Assembly (NCBI GenBank): GCA_038210595.1
Contig: JBBQWN010000001.1
Location: 124,001-188,000 of the forward strand
DNA: 64,000 bases
Source of the DNA: Glacieibacterium sp038210595
GTDB taxonomy: Bacteria; Pseudomonadota; Alphaproteobacteria; Sphingomonadales; Sphingomonadaceae
Direction: 5' to 3'
Shown here: one piece after another, positions 32,895-41,800 of the stretch
Layout: every line of letters starts with the position of its first letter
Position numbering within the stretch: position 1 is the stretch's first letter
Made by a program: the position numbers and the translations under genes
Notes under the pieces: generated by a model
What the model saw: only the letters and a program-made list of their open reading frames with translations
What the model was told of the DNA's origin: nothing
The model's database searches: none

Positions 32895-33353
32895 ATGGAC
32901 GCCAGCTACCTCGTCGTCGTCGACGAAACCCCGGAATGCCGCATCGCGCTGCGCTATGCGGCGCTGCGCGCCTGCCATGTCGGCGCGCAGCTGATCCTGC
33001 TTCACGCCATCCCGAAGACCGAGTTCATGGCGTTCGGCGGCGTTCAGAAAACACTCGAGGCCGAAGCGCTGGCCAAGGCCGACGCGCTGCTCGGCGGCAT
33101 CGCCGGCCAGTGCGAGGCGTGGACCGGTCAGCGCCCGGGCGTCATCGTCCGCGAGGGCGTGGCAACGGCGGCGGTGATGGAGACCGTGGCCGCCGACCCG
33201 ACCATCCGCGCGCTGGTGCTGGGGGCTGCGGTCAAGGGTGCGCCGGGGCCGCTGGTCAGCTTCTTCGCCGGTGAACGGGCCGGCAGCCTGCCATGCCTGG
33301 TGATGATCGTGCCCGGCGGGCTCGACGATGCGCGGCTGGATGCGCTTGCTTGA
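32895..33353 (+). CDS. universal stress protein family (UspA-like)
   Basis: A 152-residue single UspA domain. The N-terminal strand YLVVVDETPECRIALRYA and the C-terminal ATP-binding pattern LGAAVKGAPG then GSLPCLVMIVP follow the G-2x-G-9x-G(S) arrangement in a slightly altered form. Usp proteins help survive starvation and oxidative or energy stress. It is 35 bases after the DUF4136 gene, with which it may be co-transcribed, and 46 bases before nfuA. Confidence 0.88.
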   Translation: MDASYLVVVDETPECRIALRYAALRACHVGAQLILLHAIPKTEFMAFGGVQKTLEAEALAKADALLGGIAGQCEAWTGQRPGVIVREGVATAAVMETVAADPTIRALVLGAAVKGAPGPLVSFFAGERAGSLPCLVMIVPGGLDDARLDALA

Positions 33354-33399
33354 TTAACTTAGCTCCCCGCGCCACATGGGCGGCGACGGAGTAAGCCCC

Positions 33400-33957
33400 A
33401 TGTTCATCGAGACCGAGCGCACGCCCAATCCGGCGACGCTGAAATTCCTGCCCGGCCGCGCGGTGATGGACGGCACCGCCGACTTCGCGACGCCGGAGGA
33501 TGCCGAGCGTTCGCCGCTGGCCGCCGCGCTGTTCGGCCTTGGCGATGTCGAGCGGGTGTTCTTCGGCGGCGATTTCGTCGCGGTCACCAAGGCGGAAGGG
33601 TCGGCCGACTGGACCAGCCTGAAGGTCCAGGTGCTCGGGCTGCTGGTCGACCATTTCAGTTCGGGCGCGCCGCTGTTCACCGGGGCCGCCGCCGCCGCGG
33701 AAATGGCTGTCGCCGACGATCCGGAAGATGCCGACATCGTCGCCCAGATCAACGAGCTGCTCGACGAGCGCGTCCGGCCACAGGTGGCCAATGACGGCGG
33801 CGACATCGTCTATCGCGGTTTCCAGAAGGGCATTGTCTATCTGCAGATGCAGGGTGCCTGCTCGGGCTGCCCGTCGTCGTCGGCGACGCTGAAGCACGGC
33901 ATCGAGTCGCTGCTCAAATATTATGTCCCCGAGGTTGTCGAAGTGCGGGCGGTCTGA
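33400..33957 (+). CDS. NifU family iron-sulfur cluster carrier (NfuA-type)
   Basis: A 185-residue protein with an N-terminal Nfu_N domain (MFIETERTPNPATLKFLPG) and a C-terminal NifU domain holding the cluster-binding C-x-x-C in GACSGCPSSSATL (about 161-173). It carries Fe-S clusters to target enzymes in the cytoplasm. ATG at 33400. The stop TGA overlaps the next gene's ATG by one base (TGATG). Confidence 0.93.
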   Translation: MFIETERTPNPATLKFLPGRAVMDGTADFATPEDAERSPLAAALFGLGDVERVFFGGDFVAVTKAEGSADWTSLKVQVLGLLVDHFSSGAPLFTGAAAAAEMAVADDPEDADIVAQINELLDERVRPQVANDGGDIVYRGFQKGIVYLQMQGACSGCPSSSATLKHGIESLLKYYVPEVVEVRAV

Positions 33958-34541
33958 TGGCCGCGGTTGACAGTGCGGCGCTCGACACGCTGTTTCGCGG
34001 CGCGCACACCGCCTACAAATGGACCGACCGGGCGGTGAGCCCGGACACGCTGCGCGCCCTCTACGATCTCGTGAAGCTGGGGCCGACGTCGGCGAATTGC
34101 TCGCCCGCGCGCTTCATCTTCTGCACCGGCGAGACCCGTGCGCGTCTGGCCACCCATGTCTCGGCAAACAACCAGCCGCGCGTGCTCGCCGCGCCGGTCA
34201 CCGTCGTCATCGGCATGGACCTCGACTTTGCCGAGCGGCTGCCGTTCCTGTTCCCGTTCGCCGATGCCAGGGCGTGGTTCGCCGGTAACGAACAGCTGAC
34301 CCGCGACACCGCCTTACGGAACGCCTCGCTGCAGGGGGCCTATCTGATCGTCGCGGCGCGCGCGCTGGGCCTCGATTGCGGCCCGATGTCGGGCTTCGAC
34401 AAGGCTGCGGTCGACGCCGAGTTCTGGGCCGGCACCAAGGTCGAGACCGACTTCATCTGCAGCCTCGGCTATGCCGACCACAGCGGCGACAACCCGCGCG
34501 CGCCCAAGCTGGCGTTCGAGGACGCCGCCACCATCCTGTGA
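33957..34541 (+). CDS. malonic semialdehyde reductase / nitroreductase family (RutE-like)
   Basis: A 194-residue FMN-dependent nitroreductase-fold protein. LYDLVKLGPTSANCSPARF and the GPMSGFDKAAVDAEFW block identify the RutE/HadB subgroup, annotated as malonic semialdehyde reductase. No other pyrimidine (rut) genes are nearby, so the actual substrate is uncertain. Overlaps nfuA and tsaB on either side, a common alphaproteobacterial arrangement. Confidence 0.88.
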   Translation: MAAVDSAALDTLFRGAHTAYKWTDRAVSPDTLRALYDLVKLGPTSANCSPARFIFCTGETRARLATHVSANNQPRVLAAPVTVVIGMDLDFAERLPFLFPFADARAWFAGNEQLTRDTALRNASLQGAYLIVAARALGLDCGPMSGFDKAAVDAEFWAGTKVETDFICSLGYADHSGDNPRAPKLAFEDAATIL

Positions 34542-35146
34542 TCCAGCTCGTCATCGACACCGCGACCGAGGCGCATTCGGTGGCGCTCATCGACGGCGGC
34601 ACGGTCGTCGCCTTCCACCACGAGATCCTGTCGCGCGGCCATGCCGAGGCCCTGATGCCCGCGGTCGCCGCGGTGCTGGGCGACCGCGTGCCGCAGGCGA
34701 TCCTCGTCGACATAGGGCCCGGCAGCTTCACCGGCCTGCGCATCGGCATCGCGGCGGCGCGCGCGCTGGCGCTGGCTTGGGCGGTGCCGGTGCACGGCTT
34801 TCACAGCCTGTCACTGATCGCCGCGCCGCTGTTCGCTGCCGATCCTGGTCTGGCGCGCCTTCAGGTCGTCGCCGAGGCCGGGCGCGGGCAGCTCTATGTC
34901 GCGACGCTGGGGCGCGACCTGATGCTCGCCGGCGATCCGCAGGCACTCGACGCATTGAGTGCAGCGGCGGTGCTCGATCCCGCCCTGCCCGTCGCCGGTC
35001 CGGGCGCTGGCCGCCTGCCGGGCGCGTTTGCCGTGTGCGCCGACGCGTGGCCCGATGCGCGCGACGCGGCGCTGCTGCCGGGGCCGGCGCGCGCGCTGCC
35101 GCCCGAGCCGCTCTACGTCCGCCCGCCGGACGCGGTCGCGGCATGA
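34538..35146 (+). CDS. tsaB: tRNA t6A synthesis protein TsaB
   Basis: A 202-residue ASKHA-fold partner of TsaD in threonylcarbamoyl-adenosine (t6A37) synthesis. The N-terminus is IQLVIDTATEAHSVAL, followed by GPGSFTGLRIGIAAARALA, the family signature. The GTG at 34538 overlaps the reductase stop (GTGA). An upstream ATG would lie inside the reductase gene. Followed by rimI with an ATGA overlap, a standard pairing. Confidence 0.94.
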   Translation: MIQLVIDTATEAHSVALIDGGTVVAFHHEILSRGHAEALMPAVAAVLGDRVPQAILVDIGPGSFTGLRIGIAAARALALAWAVPVHGFHSLSLIAAPLFAADPGLARLQVVAEAGRGQLYVATLGRDLMLAGDPQALDALSAAAVLDPALPVAGPGAGRLPGAFAVCADAWPDARDAALLPGPARALPPEPLYVRPPDAVAA

Positions 35147-35610
35147 CCATCGCGCTTATCAACGGCGGCCTCGCCGATCTCGACACCGTTGTGGCGATCA
35201 GTGCGGCGGCGTTCGATCCGCACTTCGGCGAGGCGTGGTCGCCGGTGCAGCTGCGCGGCACGCTGACCCAGCCCGGCAGCTGGCTGCGCCTCGCCCGCGA
35301 CGGCGGCACCGCGCTCGGCTTCACCCTGTGCCGCCCGCTGGTCGATGAGGCGGAGCTGCTGCTGATCGCCGTGGATCCCGCCGCCCGCGCCGCCGGGGTC
35401 GGCACTGCCCTGCTGACCGGCGCGGTCGACGACGCGCGTGCGCGTGGCATGGTCGAGATCTTCCTGGAGATGCGCGACGGCAACGCCGCGGCGCAGGCGC
35501 TGTACCGCCGCGGCGGCTTCGTCGAGGTCGGGCGGCGGCGCGACTATTACCGCGGCGCGGGCGACCTGCGCTACGATGCCATCACCATGCGCCGGCCGCT
35601 CAACCGATGA
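35143..35610 (+). CDS. rimI: GNAT N-acetyltransferase RimI (bS18-alanine)
   Basis: A 155-residue GNAT enzyme. The acetyl-CoA pyrophosphate loop appears as AVDPAARAAGVGTALLTGA (motif A, about 77-95), and EMRDGNAAAQALYRRGGFVEVGRRRDYY is the typical RimI end. It acetylates the N-terminal alanine of ribosomal protein bS18. Coupled to tsaB and queC by four-base overlaps on both sides. Confidence 0.9.
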   Translation: MTIALINGGLADLDTVVAISAAAFDPHFGEAWSPVQLRGTLTQPGSWLRLARDGGTALGFTLCRPLVDEAELLLIAVDPAARAAGVGTALLTGAVDDARARGMVEIFLEMRDGNAAAQALYRRGGFVEVGRRRDYYRGAGDLRYDAITMRRPLNR

Positions 35611-36272
35611 GCCGGCTGGCGGTCGTGCTGCTGTCGGGCGGCCTCGATTCGACCACCGTCGCGGCGATCGCGCGGGCGGACGGCTACCGGTTGCTGGCGC
35701 TGACCATCGACTATAACCAGCGCCACCGCATCGAGCTGGAGGCCGCCGCCCGCGTCGCTTCGATCTACGCCGAGCGTCACATCGTGCTGCCGCTCGACCT
35801 TTCGGGCTTCGGCGGCTCGGCGCTGACCGCCGACATCGACGTGCCCAAGGACGGCGTCATGCCCGGCATACCGGTGACTTACGTACCGGCGCGCAACACC
35901 ATCTTCCTGTCGGCGGCGCTCGGCTGGGCCGAAGCTTCGGGCGCGCGCGACCTGTTCATCGGCGTCAACGCGCTCGACTATTCGGGCTATCCCGACTGCC
36001 GGCCGGAATTCATCGCGGGCTTCGAGTCGCTCGCCAACCTCGCCACCAAGGCGGGCGTCGAGGGCGAACGCTTCACCGTGCACACGCCGCTCAGCGCGAT
36101 GACCAAGGCGGATATCGTGCACGCGGGCACGCGCCTCGGCGTCGACTTTGCCGCGACCTGGAGCTGCTACGACCCGCAAGGCTCCGCGCATTGCGGACGC
36201 TGCGATTCGTGCCGCCTCCGGCACAAGGGCTTTGTCGAGGCGGGTGTCCCCGACCCGACAATATACGCCTAG
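35607..36272 (+). CDS. queC: 7-cyano-7-deazaguanine synthase QueC
   Basis: A 221-residue PP-loop ATPase that makes preQ0 for queuosine. The P-loop is LLSGGLDSTTVAAIA at the N-terminus, and the zinc site is C-x8-C-x2-C-x2-C in SCYDPQGSAHCGRCDSCRL (near 190-208). ATG overlaps the rimI stop. Its stop codon shares the CTAG at 36269-36272 with the convergent YdcH gene. Other queuosine genes are not in view. Confidence 0.95.
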   Translation: MSRLAVVLLSGGLDSTTVAAIARADGYRLLALTIDYNQRHRIELEAAARVASIYAERHIVLPLDLSGFGGSALTADIDVPKDGVMPGIPVTYVPARNTIFLSAALGWAEASGARDLFIGVNALDYSGYPDCRPEFIAGFESLANLATKAGVEGERFTVHTPLSAMTKADIVHAGTRLGVDFAATWSCYDPQGSAHCGRCDSCRLRHKGFVEAGVPDPTIYA

Positions 36273-36427
36273 TGCAGCTGGGCCATCGCCTCCTTGAGGC
36301 GGAGCTTCTCGCGCTTCAATTCGGCAAGGCGGACCGAGTCCGGAGCTGGCCGCTGGCCCTCACGCATCAACGACGCCTCGAGCTGCGCATGGCGGGCGGC
36401 GAGCGTGTTCAGATGCGCGTTCGGCAT
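36269..36427 (-). CDS. YdcH family (DUF465) small protein
   Basis: A 52-residue, mostly helical protein (MPNAHLNTLAARHAQLEASL, then LAELKREKLRLKEAMAQLH). It fits the YdcH/DUF465 family of short coiled-coil proteins. Upstream in-frame sequence is not conserved-looking. Start chosen at ATG 36427. Function unknown. Divergent from a second member at 36557. Confidence 0.82.
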   Translation of the reverse strand: MPNAHLNTLAARHAQLEASLMREGQRPAPDSVRLAELKREKLRLKEAMAQLH

Positions 36428-36556
36428 GGTCGAAATCCCTTGCTTCAGTGGCTCCGGGATGAACGAGGAAATCACGGTTCGGCCGCCTTGTCCCGTGCTT
36501 TTTTTGAGGCCACGACGGTGTAAGGGTTTAGCGCGGCGAGCCGAGGGGAGGGGTGA

Positions 36557-36754
36557 GTGGACGAAGCCGAACTGCGCATGCGACTCGAAGCGATGACCCA
36601 CGAGCATCGCGATCTCGACTCGGCGATCGAGGCGTTGCGCGGGCTTGCCGGGCATGACCAGATCCAGCTGGCGCGCCTGAAAAAGCGCAAGCTGAAGCTG
36701 CGCGACGACATTGCCTGGATCAATGACCAGCTGATCCCCGACATCATCGCCTGA
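36557..36754 (+). CDS. YdcH family (DUF465) small protein
   Basis: A 65-residue helical protein with the YdcH pattern HRDLDSAIEALRG followed by LARLKKRKLKLRDDIAWI. GTG start behind a strong GGGGAGGGG ribosome site. Paralogue of the 52-residue gene across the 129-base divergent gap. Function unknown. The pair sits near a DUF1465 gene, as in other sphingomonads. Confidence 0.85.
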   Translation: MDEAELRMRLEAMTHEHRDLDSAIEALRGLAGHDQIQLARLKKRKLKLRDDIAWINDQLIPDIIA

Positions 36755-36833
36755 TCCGCGGTACCGCGCGACAGTTTGGCGACAACCGCGCCAAAAGCTG
36801 CTATGGTCGGTCGGTTGTTTGGGAGGCAACGGC

Positions 36834-37403
36834 ATGATGAAAGCGATGATGACTGCGGCGATCGCCGCGCTTTCGCTATCGGCGCCTGCGACGGCGGCGG
36901 TATCGATCCTGGGCGGCGGTCTTGGCCACGACTGTTACCTTGCGGCGGAGGCCTCGGCGCCGGGCAAGGCCGACCTCGACGCCTGCAACCGGGCGCTGAA
37001 CGAGGAAGCGCAGTCGGCTGTCGACCGCGCCGCGACCTTCGTCAACCGCGGCATCCTGCACATGCAGTCGAAGTCGCTGAACGCTGCGATCGCCGACTTC
37101 GACGCCGCGATCAAGACTCGGCCCGAAACGGCGGAGGCCTATGTCAACAAGGGTATCGCGCTGATCCATCTCGGCAATCATGACCGCGACGCGGTCGAGC
37201 AGCTGACCGCCGGCCTGGCCCGCAACCCGTCGCGGCCCGAGATCGCCTATTATGTCCGCGGCATTGCCAACGAGCAGCTTGGTGCGACCAAGGAAGCCTA
37301 TGAGGATTATTCACGCGCCGTCGCGCTGAAACCCGGCTGGGCCGACCCGGCCGAGCAGCTGCAGCGCTTCGCGGTCAAGAAGAAGGCGACCGCGGGCGTC
37401 TAG
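36834..37403 (+). CDS. exported tetratricopeptide repeat protein
   Basis: A 189-residue protein with a signal peptide (MMKAMMTAAIAALSLSAPATA) and about three TPR units. The most regular are AYVNKGIALIHLGNHDRDAVEQL and EIAYYVRGIANEQL-GATKEAY (about 105-160). GGGAGG ribosome site 7 bases before ATG 36834. Periplasmic protein-protein interaction role is inferred. Partner unknown. A 28-base perfect hairpin lies just downstream. Confidence 0.82.
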   Translation: MMKAMMTAAIAALSLSAPATAAVSILGGGLGHDCYLAAEASAPGKADLDACNRALNEEAQSAVDRAATFVNRGILHMQSKSLNAAIADFDAAIKTRPETAEAYVNKGIALIHLGNHDRDAVEQLTAGLARNPSRPEIAYYVRGIANEQLGATKEAYEDYSRAVALKPGWADPAEQLQRFAVKKKATAGV

Positions 37404-37408
37404 GACGA

Positions 37409-37436
37409 TGCCCCTCCCCCATGCGGGGGAGGGGCA
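37409..37436. terminator. perfect 12-bp hairpin between convergent TPR and hsp20 genes
   Basis: TGCCCCTCCCCC pairs perfectly with GGGGGAGGGGCA around an ATGC loop. It separates two convergent genes, 6 bases after the TPR stop. No T-run follows on either side, so it may be a bidirectional stop or a member of the CCCCTCCCCC-type dispersed repeats seen again near rnpA. Confidence 0.6.
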
Positions 37437-37443
37437 CCCACGC

Positions 37444-37920
37444 TTACTCCGCCGCCAGCCGCTCGGCTTCGATGGTGTTGAGGTTCGCCGCCAGCGGTGC
37501 GCCGATCTCGACCTTACGGGGCTTCTTGTGCTCCGGGATCTCGCGGACCAGCTCGACGGTCAGCAGGCCGTTCTCGAAGCCCGCGCCGGTCACCTTGATG
37601 GTGTCGGCAAGCTGGAAACGGCGCTCGAAGGCGCGCTTGGCGATGCCGCGGTGCAGATACTGGCGCTCCTCGCCCTGCGGCTCCTCGGCGCGCCCGGTGA
37701 CCACCAGGGTATTCTCCTGAACGGTCAAGTCGAGCTCGTCGCGGTCGAAGCCGGCGACCGCCATGGCGATGCGGTAGGCTCCGTCGCCAACTTTCTCGAT
37801 ATTATAGGGCGGGAAGCCGCCGTCGCTGTTTTCGGGCCGCCCGGCGAATTCGACGAGGCGGTTGAGGCCTTCAAAGCCGATCGAGGAGCGGAGGAGGGGC
37901 GAGATATCGAATGTACGCAT
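37444..37920 (-). CDS. small heat shock protein Hsp20 (IbpA-like)
   Basis: A 158-residue alpha-crystallin-domain chaperone that holds unfolding proteins. The domain spans about 38-130, with FPPYNIEKVGDGAYRIAMAVAGF at its start and the G-L-L motif in FENGLLTVELVREIP. The C-terminal IxI-type anchor is VEIGAPLA. An in-frame ATG nine bases earlier (37929) overlaps the Shine-Dalgarno, so I take ATG 37920, which has AAGGA 8 bases upstream. Its leader forms a ROSE-like thermometer. Confidence 0.93.
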   Translation of the reverse strand: MRTFDISPLLRSSIGFEGLNRLVEFAGRPENSDGGFPPYNIEKVGDGAYRIAMAVAGFDRDELDLTVQENTLVVTGRAEEPQGEERQYLHRGIAKRAFERRFQLADTIKVTGAGFENGLLTVELVREIPEHKKPRKVEIGAPLAANLNTIEAERLAAE

Positions 37921-37926
37921 GGTCTT

Positions 37927-37976
37927 CATCCTTGGCTAAGCGATGCTATGGTGCTCCCGCCCGCATGGGCCGGGAG
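37927..37976 (-). promoter_or_regulatory. ROSE-like RNA thermometer in the hsp20 leader
   Basis: The minus-strand RNA folds into two hairpins. The 3' one (37945-37927) pairs CAUC-CUU with AAG-GAUG, burying the AAGGA ribosome site. A single unpaired G in AUCGCUU gives the U(C/U)GCU signature typical of ROSE elements, with an AGCC loop. Upstream (37976-37954), CUCCC and GCCC pair with GGGC and GGGAG, again with one bulged G. Melting of the 3' hairpin would free the ribosome site on heat shock. Confidence 0.78.
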
Positions 37977-38024
37977 ACATGTGGCGGCCCCGAAAGGCGA
38001 CCGTCACAAGGGGGAATCTAGGGC

Positions 38025-38381
38025 GTGGCCGCAGGGCTTCAAGAGGTCGATCCGACACTGCTGGCGTCGCTGCACGAAGCCGCGATGCGGCTGGGCAGCG
38101 AGGCCCGCAAGCGGTTCGCGGGCGAGTGGCGGCCGGCTGACCCGGCGGCGCGGGCGGTCGCGACCGTCGCCGGCCTGACCGTCTCGACCCAGTTGATGGA
38201 AGCGATGTCGTGGCTGCTCAGCGCGCAGGCGGTGGCGGCGGGCGAGCGTCGCGATCCCGGTCCGGCGACATGGCACGCCGGCCCCGCCGACCCGGCGGGC
38301 ATTGCCAGTATCGGTGAGCTCGCCGAGACCACCGACCGGCTGTACCGGCGGATTATTCAGGCCGACGCGGAGGTTCGATGA
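38025..38381 (+). CDS. DUF1465 family protein
   Basis: A 118-residue helical protein. LTVSTQLMEAMSWLLSAQAVAAGE is the DUF1465 hallmark. It is found across alphaproteobacteria without known function. GTG start at 38025, 104 bases from the divergent hsp20 gene. The stop overlaps the VOC gene start (ATGA). The divergent arrangement with hsp20 may mean a shared stress promoter region (inference). Confidence 0.82.
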   Translation: MAAGLQEVDPTLLASLHEAAMRLGSEARKRFAGEWRPADPAARAVATVAGLTVSTQLMEAMSWLLSAQAVAAGERRDPGPATWHAGPADPAGIASIGELAETTDRLYRRIIQADAEVR

Positions 38382-38797
38382 ACACCTATTTCCACCTGGC
38401 CTTTCCGGTCGACGACCTGAGCGCGGCGCGCGCCTTCTACAGCGGCGTGCTCGGCTGCATGGAAGGGCGGTCGGACACGCGCTGGGTCGATTTCGATTTC
38501 CACGGCCACCAGATCACCGCGCATCTGGCGCCCGGCACGGTCGCCGCGATCAGCCCGGTCGACGGGCATGACGTGCCGATCCCGCATTTCGGACTGGTGC
38601 TCGACATGGCCAGCTGGGAAACGCTGCGCGACCGGCTGGTGGCGGCGGGAACCCATTTTGTCGTCGAGCCCTATCTGCGCTTCGCCGGCGAGGCGGGCGA
38701 GCAGGCGACGATGTTCCTGCTCGATCCGGCGGGCAACGCGCTGGAGTTCAAGGCGTTCGCCGACATCGAGGGGCTCTACGCCAAGTCGCTGCCGTGA
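38378..38797 (+). CDS. VOC family (glyoxalase/bleomycin resistance) protein
   Basis: A 139-residue vicinal-oxygen-chelate protein with paired beta-alpha-beta units: FHLAFPVDDLSAARAFYSGVL at the N-terminus and PHFGLVLDMASWETLRDRLVA in the second half, ending FLLDPAGNALEFKAF. Candidate metal ligands are H6, H65-type and E129-region residues. Substrate unknown. ATGA overlap with DUF1465. Confidence 0.88.
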   Translation: MNTYFHLAFPVDDLSAARAFYSGVLGCMEGRSDTRWVDFDFHGHQITAHLAPGTVAAISPVDGHDVPIPHFGLVLDMASWETLRDRLVAAGTHFVVEPYLRFAGEAGEQATMFLLDPAGNALEFKAFADIEGLYAKSLP

Positions 38798-38831
38798 CGC
38801 CGGCGCGGGTCCACGGGGGACGGCGCGGAAG

Positions 38832-41800
38832 CTAGTGGAAGTCACGTGAGGCCGGGATGACCCGCACGTTACGGGGGTGGCGGGCGCGCGACGGGGTGCC
38901 GGCCATCTCGTCCTCGATGCGGCCGTCGAGCTGACCCAGCAGCGGGGTCCAGTCCTCGAACCGGTCGGCAACGATGTGCGTGACGCTGCCGTCGTCGGCG
39001 CTGCCGCGCTGGATGCGGCCGTGGACGAGCACCAGCCGCGCCCCCATGACGACGGCACGCTGCGCCTCGAACAGCGTCCGCCAGACGACGAGGTTGGCGG
39101 TGCCTGTCTCATCCTCGATGGTGAGGAAGACGACACCCTTGGCGGTGCCCGGCCGCTGGCGGACCAGCACGACGCCGCCCAGCGTCACCTTGCGGCCGTC
39201 GCGGACGCCTGCAAGATCGCCGCACGGCACCGCGTCCGCCGCCGCCAGCCGGTCCCGCAGGAAGGCGAGCGGGTGACCCTTCAGCGACAGGCGGATCGCC
39301 TGATAATCGCCGACCACTTCCTCGGACGCGCTGAGCCGGGGGAGCGCGACGGGTGGCGCGCCGTCGCCCTCGTCCAGCCCGGCAAAGTCGAACAACGGCA
39401 TGGCGGCGAGCTTCGGGATACCCTTGGCCACCCACTGCGCCTGCCGCCGCCCGAGCTGGAGCCCGCCGAGCGCATCCGCCCCCGCCAGCCGGTCGAGCGC
39501 CCCCGCCGGCAGCCGGGCCCGTCGCCGCAGATCATCCATCGACACGAACGGGCCGGCCCGGCGCGCCTCGGCGATCGCATCCGCCCAGACGCGGCGGAAG
39601 CCGCTGATCATCCGCAGCCCCAGCCGCACCGCCCGCCGCCGCCGCCCGCCGCGGCGTTCCAGCGTACAGTCCCAGTCGCTGGCGGCGACATCGACGGGTC
39701 GCACCTCGATACCGTGTTCGCGGGTGTCCCGGACGATCTGCGCCGGGGCGTAGAAGCCCATCGGCTGCGAATTCAGCAGGGCGGCGCAGAACACGTCGGG
39801 CCAGTCGCACTTCAGCCACGACGAGGCATAGACGAGGTGCGCGAACGAGGCGGCGTGGCTTTCGGGGAAGCCGTATTCGCCGAAGCCCTTGATCTGTCCG
39901 AAGCAGTTCTCGGCGAATTCGGGCGGGTAGCCGCGCGCCACCATGCGGTCGACCATACGGCGTTCCAGCGTGCCGATGGTACCGACATGGCGGAAGGTCG
40001 CCATGGCGCGGCGCAGCTGGTTGGCCTCCGCCCCGCTGAACTGCGCCGCATCCATGGCGATGCGCATTGCCTGCTCCTGGAACAGCGGCACGCCGAGCGT
40101 CTTGCCGAGGATGTTGCGCAGCTCGTCCGGTGAGCCGTGCACCGGATCGGGCGCCGGAAATTCGATGCGGAATGGCTGCCCGCGCGCCTCCGCCTGCCGC
40201 CGCAGCAGGCGGTTGCGCAGATAGGGATGGACCATGTTGCCCTGGATCGGCCCGGGCCGCACGATCGCCACCTGGACGACGAGATCGTAGAACTCGCGCG
40301 GCCGCAGGCGCGGCAGCATGGCCATCTGGGCGCGGCTCTCGACCTGGAAGACGCCCAGCGAATCGGCGCGCTGCAGCATGGTGTAGACGCGGCGGCGCTC
40401 GGCCGGCACCTGAGCCAGTTCGATGCGGCCGTTGGCGGGGCCGCGGATGCCATAGGTGTCGCGCAGCATGTCGAAGCCGCGCTTGAGGGCGGTCAGCATG
40501 CCGAGCGCCAGCACGTCGACCTTCATGATGCCGAGCGCGTCGATATCATCCTTGTCCCATTCGATGAAGGTGCGGTCGGCCATCGCCCCGTTACCGACCG
40601 GCACCGTCTCGATCAGCGGACCCTTGGTCAGCACAAAGCCGCCGACATGCTGCGACAGGTGCCGCGGGAACTGGGTCAGCTGGTGGGTCAGCTCGAGCGC
40701 CAGCAGCAGCCGCGGATCGGCGCGGTCGATGCCGGTCTGGTCGACATGGCCCTCCGCGATCTCGGTGCCGAACGAGCCCCACACCGTGCCCGCCAGCCTC
40801 GACGTCACATCCTCGGTCAGTCCCAGCGCCTTGCCGACGTCGCGGATCGCCGAGCGCGGCCGGTAGTGGATGACGGTGGCGACGATGGCGGCGCGGTCGC
40901 GGCCATAGCGGCCGAAGACGTACTGCATCACCTCCTCGCGCCGCTCGTGCTCGAAGTCGACGTCGATGTCGGGCGGCTCCTGCCGCTCCTCGGAGATGAA
41001 GCGCTCGATCAGCACGTCCTGCATCATCGGGTCGAGCGCGGTGATGAACAGGCAGTAGCAGACGATCGAATTGGCCGACGAGCCGCGCCCCTGGCAGAGG
41101 ATCGGATCGGGCCGCGTCCGCGCCCAGCGGACGATGTCGTGGACGGTGATGAAGTACGGCGCGTAGCGCAGCTTGCGGATCATCCTGAGCTCGGTCTTGA
41201 GGATCGTCAGGACCTTCGCCGGGATGCCGTCCGGCCAGCGCTCGCGCGCTCCCTTGTAGGTCAGTGCGACGAGGTGGCGGCCCGGGGTCCAGCCCGCCGG
41301 CACCGGCTCGTCGGGATATTCGTAGCGGAGCTCGTTGAGGCTGAAGGTGCAGGCGGCGACGATGTCGAGGGTGCGGGCGAGCGCATCCTCATGGCCCTTG
41401 AACAGCCGCGCCATCTCGTCGGCGGGCTTCAGGTAGCGCTCGGCATTGGCCTCGACCAGGTAGCCGGCGGTATCGATCGTGACGCCGTGACGGATGCAGG
41501 TCAGAACGTCCTGCAGCCGGCGCTGGTCGGGGTGGTGATAGCGGGCTGCATTGGTCGCGACCATCGGCACGCCGAGCCGCGCCAGCCGGTTCAGCCGCGC
41601 CCGGTCGTCGCCGCGCCACAGGGGTGCTGCAGCGAGGTACAGCCGGTCAGGCCAGGCACGCTGCCATGCCGCGAGACGCTCGGCGAACGCCGCGCCGGGC
41701 TCGTCCGGGGCCGGGACCATTGCCACCAGCCCCTCACCCAGCGCGCACGCCTGTTCGAAACTCAACCTCGTCTCGGCCTTTGCAATGCGCCGCGTGTCGG

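Noticed and set aside
37981..38015. Heat-shock sigma factor (RpoH) promoter before hsp20
   Set aside because: CTTG and CCACAT are present but 22 bases apart, too far for the usual spacing, so I do not call it.
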